Shown: positions 1-8,855, counted from the stretch's first letter. The stretch: 64,000 nt of DNA from Kaistia dalseonensis (GCF_030814715.1 NZ_JAUSVO010000001.1:992001-1056000); one strand, 5' to 3'. A program made the numbers and translations. The notes: a model not told the origin generated them from the sequence alone.

Positions 1-95
1 ACCGGATCGACGTCGAAGATCACGCCACGAAACGGGAACACCCGGTGGCGGACGACCTGACCGATCTGAAACTTCGCGTTGCGTGCCTGACCCAT
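1..95 (-). CDS. hspQ: HspQ (YccV-like), N-terminal 31 residues only
   Basis: The reverse strand from an ATG at 95 reads MGQARNAKFQIGQVVRHRVF and continues to the window edge. This is the start of the HspQ family, also called hemimethylated-DNA-binding or YccV-like proteins. The family is about 100-110 residues, so two thirds lie outside the window. HspQ is known as a small heat-shock-induced factor that modulates Lon protease. The call rests on the characteristic F-x-I-G-Q-V-V-R-H-R-x-F-P-F-R-G-V-I-F-D-V-D-P pattern. The gene is too short here for any statement about its C-terminus. Confidence 0.85.
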   Translation of the reverse strand, partial: MGQARNAKFQIGQVVRHRVFPFRGVIFDVDP

Positions 96-171
96 TAAAA
101 CGCCCCTGATTCGACGGGTTCGCCAAAGGCCACGATTAGCCGGCGCTGTCAATATTGCCGGATCGCCGTCA

Positions 172-1341
172 CTAGAGATGCGGCGCCAGTCCCTGCCGCA
201 TGACGGCGCGCTTCAACATGGGCACCCGGTCGAGCGCGAACAAGCCGATGCCGCGCATCATCTGTACGGGCAGGAACCCGGTCAGAAGCGTCCGGTTGAG
301 CGCGTCCACAGCCGTGGTCCTCGACAGGATGTCGCCGGTCCGCTGGCGGTCATACGCCGCGAGCGCCTCGGACGCGCCGGGATCGGCAAGATGGTCGCCG
401 ACGACGCCGGCAAAAACGGCAGCATCGCGCAAGCCCAGATTCAGGCCCTGGGCACCGATCGGCGGAAAGACGTGCGCCGCCTCGCCGATCAACGCGATGC
501 GACGGGCCGCGAAGTGGCGGGCGGTCTGCCCCGAAAGCGGGAACACCTGCCGCGAGCCGTCGATCCGGATCCGCCCGAGCAGCGCATGCGAACGCCGCTC
601 GAACTCGAGCGCCAGGGCCTCGTCGTCGAGCTTGGAGAGCCGTTCCGCCTCTTCGGGCCGCTCGACACAGACCACCGCCGAATGGAGGCCGGGGAGGGGA
701 ACGAGCGTGAACGGGCCGGTCTCGGTGTGAAACTCGGTCGACGTATCATCATGCGGCAAAGCGTGCGCGATATTCACGACGAGCGCCGCCTGGCGGTAGG
801 ACCAGCGCCGGACGGGAAGGCCGGCCGCGTCGCGCGCCTTCGAATTGCGGCCGTCCGCGGCACCGACGAGCTTCGTCGTGATCACGCCGCCATCGCTCGC
901 GACGATCTCGACATGCGCGTCGCCGACGCGAAAATCATCAGCGACGCCAAAGTAGCGCGCAATGCCTGCTGCCCGCGCCGCGTCCTCGAGCGCCGCGACC
1001 AGATCTCCGTTCGGAATATTGTAGCCGAATGCCTCGCGTCCGATTTCTCCGGCATGGAACTCGACCAGCGGGGCACGCACCAGCCGCCGCGTCGCGTCGA
1101 CGATCCGCATGGTGCGGAGTGGCGAGGCCTTGGCCTCGATGGCACCCCAGATCCCGGCCTCCTTGAGAAGGTCAACCGATACACCAAGCATGGCGACCGT
1201 CCGCTGGTCGCGCGGCGGAGATGCTGGTGCCAGAACGGCGACGTCGGCGCCTTTACGCGCCGCGAGCAGGGCTGCGACCAGTCCTGCCGGACCGGCGCCG
1301 ACCACCACGACGTCGTGCCGGCTTGCATGTTCCTGTGTCAT
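172..1341 (-). CDS. UbiH/Coq6-type FAD-dependent hydroxylase
   Basis: A 389-residue flavoprotein monooxygenase of the UbiH/UbiF/VisC family, which hydroxylates aromatic rings, classically in ubiquinone synthesis. The dinucleotide-binding GAGPAG lies at residues 15-20. The second FAD motif near residue 285 reads GEAAHVFPPIGAQGLNLGLR; the usual GDAAH has Asp replaced by Glu. Its ATG overlaps the TGA of the upstream YeeE gene (TGATG), so it is translationally coupled to the sulfur-transport pair. That context is odd for a ubiquinone gene. Family membership is sure; whether it acts on ubiquinone precursors or another aromatic substrate cannot be told from the sequence. Confidence 0.85.
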   Translation of the reverse strand: MTQEHASRHDVVVVGAGPAGLVAALLAARKGADVAVLAPASPPRDQRTVAMLGVSVDLLKEAGIWGAIEAKASPLRTMRIVDATRRLVRAPLVEFHAGEIGREAFGYNIPNGDLVAALEDAARAAGIARYFGVADDFRVGDAHVEIVASDGGVITTKLVGAADGRNSKARDAAGLPVRRWSYRQAALVVNIAHALPHDDTSTEFHTETGPFTLVPLPGLHSAVVCVERPEEAERLSKLDDEALALEFERRSHALLGRIRIDGSRQVFPLSGQTARHFAARRIALIGEAAHVFPPIGAQGLNLGLRDAAVFAGVVGDHLADPGASEALAAYDRQRTGDILSRTTAVDALNRTLLTGFLPVQMMRGIGLFALDRVPMLKRAVMRQGLAPHL

Positions 1342-1817
1342 CAGATCGATCCTTCATCCTCGGCCGCCGCGGCGCCGCGGCTGCGCCCGATCAGGCGAAC
1401 AATGGTCGCGCCAAGGCCCATCGCCACGATGAATATCAATATGCCTGGAAAGGCCATGACGATATCGGCGATTGCCGGACCGGGACAGAGCCCCGAGAGC
1501 CCCCAACCTATGCCGAAGATCGCGGCGCCGATCACGAGCCGCGCATCAATGCGCCGTGCCGGCGGCGCGGAAAATGACGGCGCCGCCAGCGGCTGCCGGC
1601 GGCGATGGCCGATCCTTACTGCAGCCATCGTAACGATCACGGCGGCCGCCATGACGAAGGCGAGGCTCGGATCCCAGCCGCCGGACCTCATGGCGCCGAT
1701 ATCGAGGAACGCCTTGACCTTGGCGGGCGAGGTCATGCCGGAAATGGCGAGCCCGAGGCCGAAGATGAGGCCGGCGACAAGCGCGGTCAGATGAAAGACG
1801 AGGGGCCGCCGCATCAC
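1341..1817 (-). CDS. YeeE/YedE-family (DUF6691-like) half-transporter
   Basis: A 158-residue membrane protein with about four hydrophobic segments. It carries the GLSGLCPGPA motif typical of the second half of split YeeE/YedE proteins. Full-length YeeE/YedE proteins import thiosulfate or related sulfur compounds through paired cysteine motifs; the split forms work as adjacent partners. Its start overlaps the stop of the preceding half by four bases (ATGA), and its stop overlaps the start of the UbiH-like gene. The three genes therefore form one tightly coupled operon. The transported sulfur species is inferred from the family only. Confidence 0.85.
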   Translation of the reverse strand: MMRRPLVFHLTALVAGLIFGLGLAISGMTSPAKVKAFLDIGAMRSGGWDPSLAFVMAAAVIVTMAAVRIGHRRRQPLAAPSFSAPPARRIDARLVIGAAIFGIGWGLSGLCPGPAIADIVMAFPGILIFIVAMGLGATIVRLIGRSRGAAAAEDEGSI

Positions 1818-2251
1818 ACGCCATATCTGGCGACGAAGACGGTCGCCATGGCGGTCAACATGAAGACAATGACCGCCACGATTGAGCGTGGCGACAGTCT
1901 CGCGAGCCCTGCCACACCGTGGCCCGAGGTGCAGCCATGGGCGAGCGCCGTGCCCATGCCGACCAGCAGTCCCGCGATCGCCAACCCCAACGGGCCGAGG
2001 TCAAGTTCCGGCCGCGCCTGCGGCATGTCGGCTATGAGCGCCGGGCCGAGCGCCAGCCCCGTCATCGCGCCGACCGGCAGCCCGACCAGAAAGAGCAGGC
2101 GCCAGGGCTGAAAGCCCTCCGGACCCGAGATGACGCTCGCAAAGATATTCGATACGCCCGCGATGCGGCCGTTGACGATCCAGAGCAAGCCGACGCCGAG
2201 CCCAATGAGGGCTCCACCGAGCGTTGCGGAGATGGGCGAAAATCCAAGCAT
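1814..2251 (-). CDS. YeeE/YedE-family half-transporter
   Basis: The first half of the split YeeE/YedE pair, 145 residues with about four membrane segments. The family-defining GCTSGHG motif follows an A-L-A-H stretch. I place the start at the ATG at 2251 (MLGFSPISATLGGAL). An AGGGA box sits eight to nine bases upstream, and the 13 residues of the longer frame beginning at 2290 do not look like transporter sequence. The GCTSGHG cysteine is the residue that carries thiosulfate in characterised relatives. First gene of the operon; it diverges from pcs across about 200 bp. Confidence 0.85.
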   Translation of the reverse strand: MLGFSPISATLGGALIGLGVGLLWIVNGRIAGVSNIFASVISGPEGFQPWRLLFLVGLPVGAMTGLALGPALIADMPQARPELDLGPLGLAIAGLLVGMGTALAHGCTSGHGVAGLARLSPRSIVAVIVFMLTAMATVFVARYGV

Positions 2252-2454
2252 CTGTGATCCCTGCGACGGGGGATCGTGGCGGACTGCCATCCGCGCCGCA
2301 ATCCTGTCTGATGTCGCAGGCGACAGGACGCCGCACAGTCCCTTGCCAGCTTCGCGCGCAGCACGTATCGACAGGACGCCCGGGCGATGCAGGGCAAGAC
2401 GGCAGCAATCTGGCCGCGCGGGGCGCCGGTCCGTCGAGTGATTTGGGGAGTGAC

Positions 2455-3150
2455 ATGGCGACGACGAAGAGCTGGGCCGTCCATCTCCTCACGGCGAGCG
2501 GGGCAGGCCTTGCCCTTCTAGCGGCGCTGGCGGTGATGCGCGGTGCGTGGACCGAGGCCTTCATCTGGCTCGGAGCCGCCCTTTTCGTCGACGCCGTCGA
2601 TGGCCCGCTTGCGCGCACGGTGCGTGTCGGAGACCTCGTCCCGTGGTTCGACGGCGCGATCCTCGACCTGGTGATCGACTACACGACCTATGTCTTCATC
2701 CCGGCGCTGATCCTGGCGCGGTCCGACCTGCTGCCGCCATCGCTGGCAGCGCCCGGGGCTGTGCTGGTCGCGGTGATCGGAGCGCTCTATTTCGCGGATA
2801 CGCGCATGAAGACGCGCGACTATGGTTTTCGGGGCTTTCCGGCCGTCTGGAACATGGTCGTCTTCGTCCTGATGGTCTTCATGCCGCCGCCTCTGGTTTC
2901 GGCGGCGATCATCCTGGCCTTCGCGGTGTTGAGCTTCGCCCCGGTGGAATTCGTCCATCCTGTTCGCGTGCAGAAGCTCCGCCCGGTGACGCTGGCGGTG
3001 ACGCTGGCATGGGCCATTTTCTCGCTGCTTTCAGTCTTTGCCTCGCTGGAGCCGGGCGCGCTCGTCCTCGCCGGCCTCGGGGCGACGACCGTCTATCTGA
3101 CGGTCATCGGGGCCGTGCTACAGTTCACACGAAACGAAAACGCATACTAA
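2455..3150 (+). CDS. pcs: Phosphatidylcholine synthase
   Basis: A 231-residue integral membrane CDP-alcohol phosphatidyltransferase that joins CDP-diacylglycerol and choline to make phosphatidylcholine. The active-site motif is visible as D46-A-V-D-G-P-L-A-R54, then F-D-G67-x3-D71-x3-D75. The stretched gap between the DG..AR and G-x3-D-x3-D parts is characteristic of Pcs rather than Pgs or Pss enzymes. About eight hydrophobic segments follow. Start: the ATG at 2455 has GGGGAG seven bases upstream; the frame extends further upstream but that part is not protein-like. Pcs is largely confined to Rhizobiales and a few other bacteria, which helps place the organism. Confidence 0.9.
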   Translation: MATTKSWAVHLLTASGAGLALLAALAVMRGAWTEAFIWLGAALFVDAVDGPLARTVRVGDLVPWFDGAILDLVIDYTTYVFIPALILARSDLLPPSLAAPGAVLVAVIGALYFADTRMKTRDYGFRGFPAVWNMVVFVLMVFMPPPLVSAAIILAFAVLSFAPVEFVHPVRVQKLRPVTLAVTLAWAIFSLLSVFASLEPGALVLAGLGATTVYLTVIGAVLQFTRNENAY

Positions 3151-3250
3151 CAGTTATGCCATGACCATCCGGGCGTCCTGCGACGCAGCGGCACCGTGAA
3201 GCGACGATCTCGACAGCGTGCCCGCATCGACGGGCTGGGGGAAATGACGG

Positions 3251-3988
3251 ATGAACTTCGAGCTTCTGTTCCTGACGAGCACGTGGGCCAGCCTGCTGAC
3301 GCTGACGGCCATGGAGATCGTGCTCGGCATCGACAATATCGTGTTCATCTCCGTTCTGGTGAGCCGCCTGCCGCCTGATCTCGCCAAGCGCGCCCGCCAG
3401 ATCGGCCTTCTCCTCGCGCTCGTCTTCCGCATCCTGCTGCTGCTCATCCTCTCCTGGCTGATCGGCCTCACCGAGCCGGTCGTGACGCTGTTCGGACGCG
3501 GTCTATCCTGGCGCGACATCATCCTGCTCGCTGGTGGCCTGTTCCTGATCTACAAGGCGACGCACGAGATCCATCAGGGCGTCGAAGGCGATGAGCATGA
3601 CGAGACCAAGCCCGCCACGGCCGGCTTTGGCGCGGTGATCGCCCAGATCGTCGTCATCGACATGGTCTTCTCGATCGATTCGATCGTCACGGCGATCGGC
3701 ATGGCCGAGCATGTCGAGATCATGATCGCCGCCGTGCTGATTTCCATGGCCGTGATGTATGCGGCATCCGGTGCGATCGCATCGTTCATCCAGCAGCACC
3801 CGACCACCAAGATGTTGGCGCTCGCCTTCCTGCTAATGATCGGCATCGCGCTCGTCGCCGATGGCATCGGCTTCCATATCCCGCGCGGCTATATCTACAC
3901 CGCCATGGCGTTCTCGGCGCTGGTCGAAGTCCTGAACATCTGGTCCAAGAACAACCGCGCCAAAGCGAGACTTAGGCGGCCGGAATAA
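3251..3988 (+). CDS. TerC-family integral membrane protein
   Basis: A 245-residue membrane protein with about seven segments. It carries the two family signatures: EIVLGIDNIV at residues 22-31 and VIDMVFSIDSIV near 135-146, with acidic residues buried in membrane helices. TerC/Alx/YgdQ proteins are linked to tellurite resistance and to metal (Mn) export or metalation of secreted proteins. No other ter genes are nearby, so a general metal-homeostasis role is more likely than tellurite resistance. Single-gene unit: a hairpin at 4005-4030 follows the stop. Confidence 0.85.
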   Translation: MNFELLFLTSTWASLLTLTAMEIVLGIDNIVFISVLVSRLPPDLAKRARQIGLLLALVFRILLLLILSWLIGLTEPVVTLFGRGLSWRDIILLAGGLFLIYKATHEIHQGVEGDEHDETKPATAGFGAVIAQIVVIDMVFSIDSIVTAIGMAEHVEIMIAAVLISMAVMYAASGAIASFIQQHPTTKMLALAFLLMIGIALVADGIGFHIPRGYIYTAMAFSALVEVLNIWSKNNRAKARLRRPE

Positions 3989-4004
3989 TCGCCCCAAACA
4001 AGCC

Positions 4005-4030
4005 CGCGCCGTCCCTTATCCGACGGCGCG
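4005..4030. terminator. Hairpin after terC-like gene
   Basis: Perfect 9-bp inverted repeat CGCGCCGTC / GACGGCGCG with an 8-base loop, 17 bases after the stop at 3988. It has no T run. A second short hairpin (CTGCT..AGCAG) follows at 4031-4045. Confidence 0.55.
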
Positions 4031-4113
4031 CTGCTTGCGCAGCAGGCGTATCGCCTCTATAAAAGGCAAATCATCAGAAGGATGGCGAGTCCGTGAGCAG
4101 CGGAGATACGCCC

Positions 4114-4131
4114 CTGTCGCCTTAGCGACAG
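4114..4131 (+). promoter_or_regulatory. Leader hairpin upstream of first MFS gene
   Basis: CTGTCGC-CTTA-GCGACAG is a perfect 7-bp stem with a tetraloop, 28 bases before the ATG at 4160. That start has no recognisable Shine-Dalgarno sequence, so the hairpin could affect mRNA stability or initiation. Its role is a guess. Confidence 0.3.
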
Positions 4132-4159
4132 ATTCCGCTCAACATTCGGCAGTTTCGGC

Positions 4160-5350
4160 ATGGCACTCTCCTTCGCTTCCGCGCGCCTCATCATGGCGCT
4201 GTTCTTTGTCTATTCCTGCGCATTGTCGAACTGGCTGATCCGTATTCCGGACGTCCAGCACCGGCTGCAGCTCGACCCGGCGGCATTGTCGATCTGCCTG
4301 CTCGGCGTGCCCGTTGGCCTGGTCATCTCGATGGCTTTTTCGGGACTCGTCGTCGAACGCCTTGGCCCGCGCCGGGCGATCCGCCTCGGCTTTGTCATCT
4401 TCCTCGTGCCGCTGCTGCTGCCCGGCTTCGCTACCAGCTCCACCATGCTGTTCTTCGCGCTCATGCTGGTTGGATTGGGCATGGGTCCGCTCGAGGTCGG
4501 CCTCAATGTCACCGCCGACCGGATCGGCACGGCCATTGGCCGGACCGTGATGTCGCGCTGCCATGGCTTCTGGAGCCTCGGCCTGATGGCCGGCGGCATC
4601 ACCGGCTCGGCCGCCGCGACCTTCGGCCTGGCGCCCGAGCATCACATGGTGTTGGTGGTACTGGTCCTGATCACGCTCGGCGAGTTGCTGGCGCTGCGCC
4701 TACCGCCGCTCAGGCCCGAACCCGCCGCGCCGGGCGAAAAGGCGCCGGTCTTCGTCCTGCCGCCCCGCAACATCATCCTGCTCTGCCTTTTCGCCTTCGG
4801 CATGCTGCTCGTCGAGGGCGCCATAACTGACTGGAGCGCGATCTACCTGCGCGATGATTTCGGCGCCGTGCCGCCTGTCACCGGCTTCGCCTTCACAGCA
4901 TTCGGCCTCTTCATGGCCGGCGGGCGCCTCGCCGGCGACTGGCTCTCAATGCGCTATGGCCCAGCCACCATGGCGCGGATCTGCTGCCTGATCGGTCTTG
5001 CCGGCATCGCCGCCATGGTGCTGGCCGTCGACCCGATGATGGTCATCATCGGCGCGGCCGCTGGCGGCTTCGGCGTCTCGATCATCTTCCCGCTCGCCGT
5101 AACGGCCGCTGCCGCGCGCGGCGGATCGCCGGCCGTGAACGTCTCGGCGCTGTCGCTGCTTTCTTTCACCGGCTTTCTGGTCGGGCCGCCGGTGATCGGC
5201 TTCGTCGCGCAGTTCGCCGGATTACGGTTCGGTATCGCGACGCTGTTGCTCGCTGCCGGCATGAGCCTGCTCCTTTCGGGCCAGGTACGCGTTCGCCGGC
5301 CGGCAGAGATCGTCGAAGACGCGCCGGTCGGCCAGCGCGAAGCGGCCTGA
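4160..5350 (+). CDS. MFS transporter (first of a tandem pair)
   Basis: A 396-residue major facilitator superfamily protein with twelve predicted membrane segments and a central cytoplasmic loop near residue 190. It shares clear landmarks with the next gene: an N-terminal NWLIRIPDVQ versus SWFPRIPEVQ, a CHGFWSLG motif after helix 4, WSAIYLRD versus WSAVFLRD, and a C-terminal GFLVGPPVIGFVAQ. The pair therefore looks like an old tandem duplication. The substrate is unknown; the layout resembles the sugar/unknown-substrate FucP-YbjJ-like branch. The gene starts after a leader hairpin without a clear ribosome-binding site. Confidence 0.8.
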   Translation: MALSFASARLIMALFFVYSCALSNWLIRIPDVQHRLQLDPAALSICLLGVPVGLVISMAFSGLVVERLGPRRAIRLGFVIFLVPLLLPGFATSSTMLFFALMLVGLGMGPLEVGLNVTADRIGTAIGRTVMSRCHGFWSLGLMAGGITGSAAATFGLAPEHHMVLVVLVLITLGELLALRLPPLRPEPAAPGEKAPVFVLPPRNIILLCLFAFGMLLVEGAITDWSAIYLRDDFGAVPPVTGFAFTAFGLFMAGGRLAGDWLSMRYGPATMARICCLIGLAGIAAMVLAVDPMMVIIGAAAGGFGVSIIFPLAVTAAAARGGSPAVNVSALSLLSFTGFLVGPPVIGFVAQFAGLRFGIATLLLAAGMSLLLSGQVRVRRPAEIVEDAPVGQREAA

Positions 5351-5367
5351 TCGGGCGACGCCCGATC
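5349..5367. terminator. Hairpin at the stop of the first MFS gene
   Basis: GATCGGGC-GAC-GCCCGATC, a perfect 8-bp stem that begins within the TGA stop codon (5348-5350). There is no T run. It could attenuate transcription between the two transporter genes. Confidence 0.4.
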
Positions 5368-5464
5368 GCGCGGAAATTTGTTGCTGCCTTCGGGCACGCC
5401 GCGCCTTAGCATCGAGACAGCGCCGAATCCCGACGCCCTCAATCCAGCATCGAAGTCGTCCGAC

Positions 5465-6631
5465 ATGCGCAACGTCCGCCTCATCATGGCGATCTTCCTG
5501 ATCCAGTCCATCGCGATGGGAAGCTGGTTTCCGCGCATTCCGGAGGTGCAACAGGCGCTCGGCCTCGGGCCGGCCGAACTCGCCATGGCCTTGCTCGGCC
5601 TCCCTGTCGGCGTTCTGCTGAGCCTGCCCTTTGCCGGTGGGCTCGCAGCCCGGATCGGGGCGCGTCACACCATTTTCGGTGGCTTCGTGCTCTTCCTCGC
5701 CGTTGCGCCGCTGCCGGCCTTGGCCTGGAACATCCAGACCTTGTTTCTCGCGCTGATGCTGATCGGCATTGCGGTATCTGCCCTCGAGCTCGGCATGAAT
5801 GTCGCCGCCGACGCGATCGAGCGCATGGAGAAACGCAAGATCATGAGCACCTGCCATGGCTTCTGGAGCCTCGGACAGATGCTGGGCAGCCTCATCGGCG
5901 TTGGCTTCGCGGCCCTGACGGTCCCAGTGGGGTGGTCGCTTGCGACCGTCTCGCTCATCGTCGTCCTGCCGGCTCTCGCGCTCGCCTGGGCGCTGCCCGA
6001 TCTATCCGCTGGCGAGCCTGCGCCGGAGGCGAAGAAGAAATCGTCCTTCTCGCTGCCCTCCAAGGCCTTGATCGGCCTCTGTCTCTTCGTGTTCGGCATC
6101 GCCATGACCGAGGGGGCGGCCGCGGACTGGTCGGCCGTCTTCCTGCGTGATGTCATCGGTTCGCCGACGGCGCAGGCCGGCCTCGGCTACACCGCCTTCG
6201 CCTTCGCGATCGCGGCCGGACGGTTCCTCGGCGACAGCGTGACGCTGCGCCACGGCCCCGTGCCGATTGCGCGCATATGCGGCCTGCTGACGATGATCGG
6301 CATCGTCGCGATCGTGACCAGCGGGGGCGCGCCGCAGGCCATGCTCGGCCTTGCCATTCTGGGCTTCGGGTGCTCGGTCGGCTTTCCGCTCGCCGTCAGC
6401 GCGGCCGCCGGGCTCGGCGATCGGCCCGCGGCGGCCAATGTCGCCGTTCTCTCGCTGTTCGCGCTCGGCGGCTTCCTCGTTGGCCCGCCCATGATCGGCT
6501 TCGTCGCCGAGCATGCCGACCTCCGCTATGGCCTCGCCACCTTGCTGCCGGCGCTGCTGCTGAGCACGCTGCTCGCGGCCGGCCTGCGGCCTCGAGCGTC
6601 CGTCAATAAGCTGGCATCGGCGAAAGCCTGA
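5465..6631 (+). CDS. MFS transporter (second of a tandem pair)
   Basis: A 388-residue, twelve-helix MFS protein paralogous to its upstream neighbour. Shared motifs are CHGFWSLG near residue 120, a RAxIGAR-type loop 2-3 signature, WSAVFLRD, and GGFLVGPPMIGFVAEHA near the C-terminus. The start is taken at the ATG at 5465 (MRNVRLIMAIFLIQS), which matches the first helix of the paralog. The frame stays open upstream to a TTG at 5378, but the intervening residues are polar and unlike the family. Substrate unknown. It ends 25 bases before the quinone oxidoreductase gene and may be cotranscribed with it. Confidence 0.8.
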   Translation: MRNVRLIMAIFLIQSIAMGSWFPRIPEVQQALGLGPAELAMALLGLPVGVLLSLPFAGGLAARIGARHTIFGGFVLFLAVAPLPALAWNIQTLFLALMLIGIAVSALELGMNVAADAIERMEKRKIMSTCHGFWSLGQMLGSLIGVGFAALTVPVGWSLATVSLIVVLPALALAWALPDLSAGEPAPEAKKKSSFSLPSKALIGLCLFVFGIAMTEGAAADWSAVFLRDVIGSPTAQAGLGYTAFAFAIAAGRFLGDSVTLRHGPVPIARICGLLTMIGIVAIVTSGGAPQAMLGLAILGFGCSVGFPLAVSAAAGLGDRPAAANVAVLSLFALGGFLVGPPMIGFVAEHADLRYGLATLLPALLLSTLLAAGLRPRASVNKLASAKA

Positions 6632-6656
6632 GCCTTTCGAACAAGGAATACGCACC

Positions 6657-7634
6657 ATGGTCCAGGCGATCCGCATTCACGCCAATGGCGGTCCCGAGGC
6701 GCTCTCCTGGGATACGATCACGGTTGGCGAACCCGGCCCCGGAGAGGTGAGGGTCCGGCATAAGGCCATCGGCCTCAACTTTATCGACGTCTATTTCCGC
6801 TCCGGGCTTTATCCGCCGCCAGCCCCGTTTCCGTTCATCCCCGGCAGTGAGGGCGTCGGTATCGTCGAGGCGGTTGCCGATGGGGTCAGCGAGCTGAAGG
6901 TCGGTGACCGCGTCGGCTATGCGGGGTCGATAGGCTCCTATTGCGAGGCTCGTCTCATTCCAGCCGATCGTCTGGTGCCCATTCCCGACACGATCGGCGA
7001 CAGCACCGCAGCCGCAGTGCTGCTCAAGGGCATGACGGCGCGCTATCTGTTGCGCGAAACCTTCAAGGTCGGGCCGTCGACAACGGTTCTGTTCCATGCG
7101 GCGGCGGGCGGCGTCGGCCTCATCGCCTCCCAATGGGCGGCGTCGCTCGGGGGGACCGTGATCGGCACAGTCGGATCGCAGGAGAAGGCGGACCTCGCGC
7201 TGGCCAATGGCTGCGCCCACGTCATCAACTATCGGACTGAGGACTTCGTCGCGCGCGTCAGCGAGATCACAGGCGGCCGAAAGGTCGATGTCGTCTATGA
7301 TTCCGTCGGCAAGGATACGTTTCCGGGATCGCTCGATTGCCTGAGGCCGCGCGGCCTCTGGGTTTCGTTCGGCCAGTCCTCAGGCTCCGTGCCGCCATTC
7401 GATATCGGCATCTTGAACCGCAAGGGTTCGCTCTTTGCGACGCGCCCGTCACTCTTCGGTTATGTCGCCGAACGGACAGACCTGCTCAAGACGGCGGCGG
7501 ACCTGTTCGCGACGATCGCCTCCGGCGCCATCTCCGTGCCGGAGCCGCAGACCTTCGCGCTGTCTGATGTCGCCGCCGCACAGACGGCGCTCGAGGAGCG
7601 CCGCACCACGGGCTCCGTGGTCCTGCTGCCATAG
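6657..7634 (+). CDS. NADPH:quinone oxidoreductase (zeta-crystallin-like MDR)
   Basis: A 325-residue medium-chain dehydrogenase/reductase of the quinone-reductase branch. It has the N-terminal GroES-like fold with GLNFIDVYFRSGLYP, then FIPGSEGVGIV, and a nucleotide-binding AAAGGVGLIASQ motif around residue 145. It lacks the zinc-binding cysteines of alcohol dehydrogenases. Enzymes of this group reduce quinones with NADPH, one electron at a time. An AAGGAA box precedes the ATG. The gene converges with the LysR gene eight bases downstream, so the two probably share terminator sequence. Confidence 0.85.
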   Translation: MVQAIRIHANGGPEALSWDTITVGEPGPGEVRVRHKAIGLNFIDVYFRSGLYPPPAPFPFIPGSEGVGIVEAVADGVSELKVGDRVGYAGSIGSYCEARLIPADRLVPIPDTIGDSTAAAVLLKGMTARYLLRETFKVGPSTTVLFHAAAGGVGLIASQWAASLGGTVIGTVGSQEKADLALANGCAHVINYRTEDFVARVSEITGGRKVDVVYDSVGKDTFPGSLDCLRPRGLWVSFGQSSGSVPPFDIGILNRKGSLFATRPSLFGYVAERTDLLKTAADLFATIASGAISVPEPQTFALSDVAAAQTALEERRTTGSVVLLP

Positions 7635-7641
7635 CGCCCGC

Positions 7642-8622
7642 TCAACCCGCGTGCAGGCGCGGATCGTCGGTCGTGTCGAAATAGGTCTTGGCGAGATCGA
7701 AGAACGCCGCCGGCGCGAAGCGTAGCCCGCCGCCGACCTTGACCACCATGGCAAAGCGGTTGAGCGGCAGCCCCTTATCCGCGATCGGCCGGAACACGAT
7801 GTCGCCAGACGCGATTTCGCGCTCGATGCCGAGCGTGGTGATGAAGGCGACGTAGCGGCCGGTCTTGGCGAGTTCGAACAGCATCCGCACCGAATTCGCC
7901 TCGACATAGGAGCGGGGCGCGCGTCGGTCATGGTCCATGAACGGGTCGATGATGTCGCGAATGGAGAGGCCGCGTTTCGGCAGCGCCACGGGATGGGCGA
8001 AACAGGCATCGAAGGTGAGGGCATCCGCCGAGGCGAGCGGGTGATCGGGCCTCATGACGGCGCCGATCGGCAAATCGCGCCGGATCGCGACGTCGATGTC
8101 ACGCCGCGGCTTGGTCAGGAAGGTGAAGCCGATATCGACCTCGCCCGAAACCACGAGGTCGACCACTTCCGAGCCGACCACCATGCGGACATCGACATGA
8201 AGCCGGGGATAGCGCTGGCCGAATTCCGAGATCAGGCCCGGGAGGATGGTGAGGCCGACGCTCTCGACCGTCGCGACCTTGATCGTTCCCGATTTCAGGC
8301 CCGCCAGCAGGTCGAGTTCGGAGACGGCCGATTCGAGCGGCGCCGTCAGGCTCTTCGCGTGGCGCAGCAGCACTTCGCCCGCCGGCGTCAACCGCAACCG
8401 CCGCGACTCGCGGGTGAAGAGCGGCATGTCGAGCGACGTTTCCATATGGGCGATCTGCCGCGCGATCGCCGAGGACGCGACGTTCAGCCGCCGCGCCGTC
8501 TCGCGCATCGAAAGCGTCTCGGCCACCATGATGAAATAGATCAGCGACGGCGTATGGAACAGGCGCGCCAGCGACGCCGGCGAAAGGCCGAATTTCGCGT
8601 TCTGCGACGAGCGTTCCGTCAT
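7642..8622 (-). CDS. LysR-family regulator, probably of the purine cluster
   Basis: A 326-residue LysR-type regulator. The winged helix-turn-helix covers about residues 25-85 (FIMVAETLSMRETARRLNVA, then SSAIARQIAHMETSL), followed by a periplasmic-binding-like effector domain. The ATG at 8622 is chosen because CAGGAG lies eight to nine bases upstream; a longer frame opens at 8682 without support. It is divergently transcribed from uraH-xdhABC across about 230 bp, the classical LysR arrangement. It therefore likely senses a purine intermediate and controls that operon. The effector is inferred from position only. Confidence 0.8.
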   Translation of the reverse strand: MTERSSQNAKFGLSPASLARLFHTPSLIYFIMVAETLSMRETARRLNVASSAIARQIAHMETSLDMPLFTRESRRLRLTPAGEVLLRHAKSLTAPLESAVSELDLLAGLKSGTIKVATVESVGLTILPGLISEFGQRYPRLHVDVRMVVGSEVVDLVVSGEVDIGFTFLTKPRRDIDVAIRRDLPIGAVMRPDHPLASADALTFDACFAHPVALPKRGLSIRDIIDPFMDHDRRAPRSYVEANSVRMLFELAKTGRYVAFITTLGIEREIASGDIVFRPIADKGLPLNRFAMVVKVGGGLRFAPAAFFDLAKTYFDTTDDPRLHAG

Positions 8623-8855
8623 GACACCGGCTCCTGTTGCTGCCTTTTCGGCAGCACTACGCGCTGCAAGAGGTGATATCATGCGCGGCCGGAGCGACCT
8701 AGCATAGGTCGACAGCGTCGAATGTCGGTCTATGGAGACAAAGTGCCGCCATTAAGGGCAGTGGGCGAACCGATATTCCGTTTGATTAAGTCTTGTGCAT
8801 CTCACTATGGTTGGTTGCGAGCGATGCTCGCGCCGCAGTTCTTGATGGAATGAAG
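8623..8855. promoter_or_regulatory. Divergent LysR / uraH-xdh promoter region
   Basis: A 233-bp intergenic segment between the LysR start and uraH. It is noticeably more AT-rich around 8750-8815 than its surroundings, which fits promoters for both directions. I could not settle on a single T-N11-A LysR box by eye. Confidence 0.5.
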
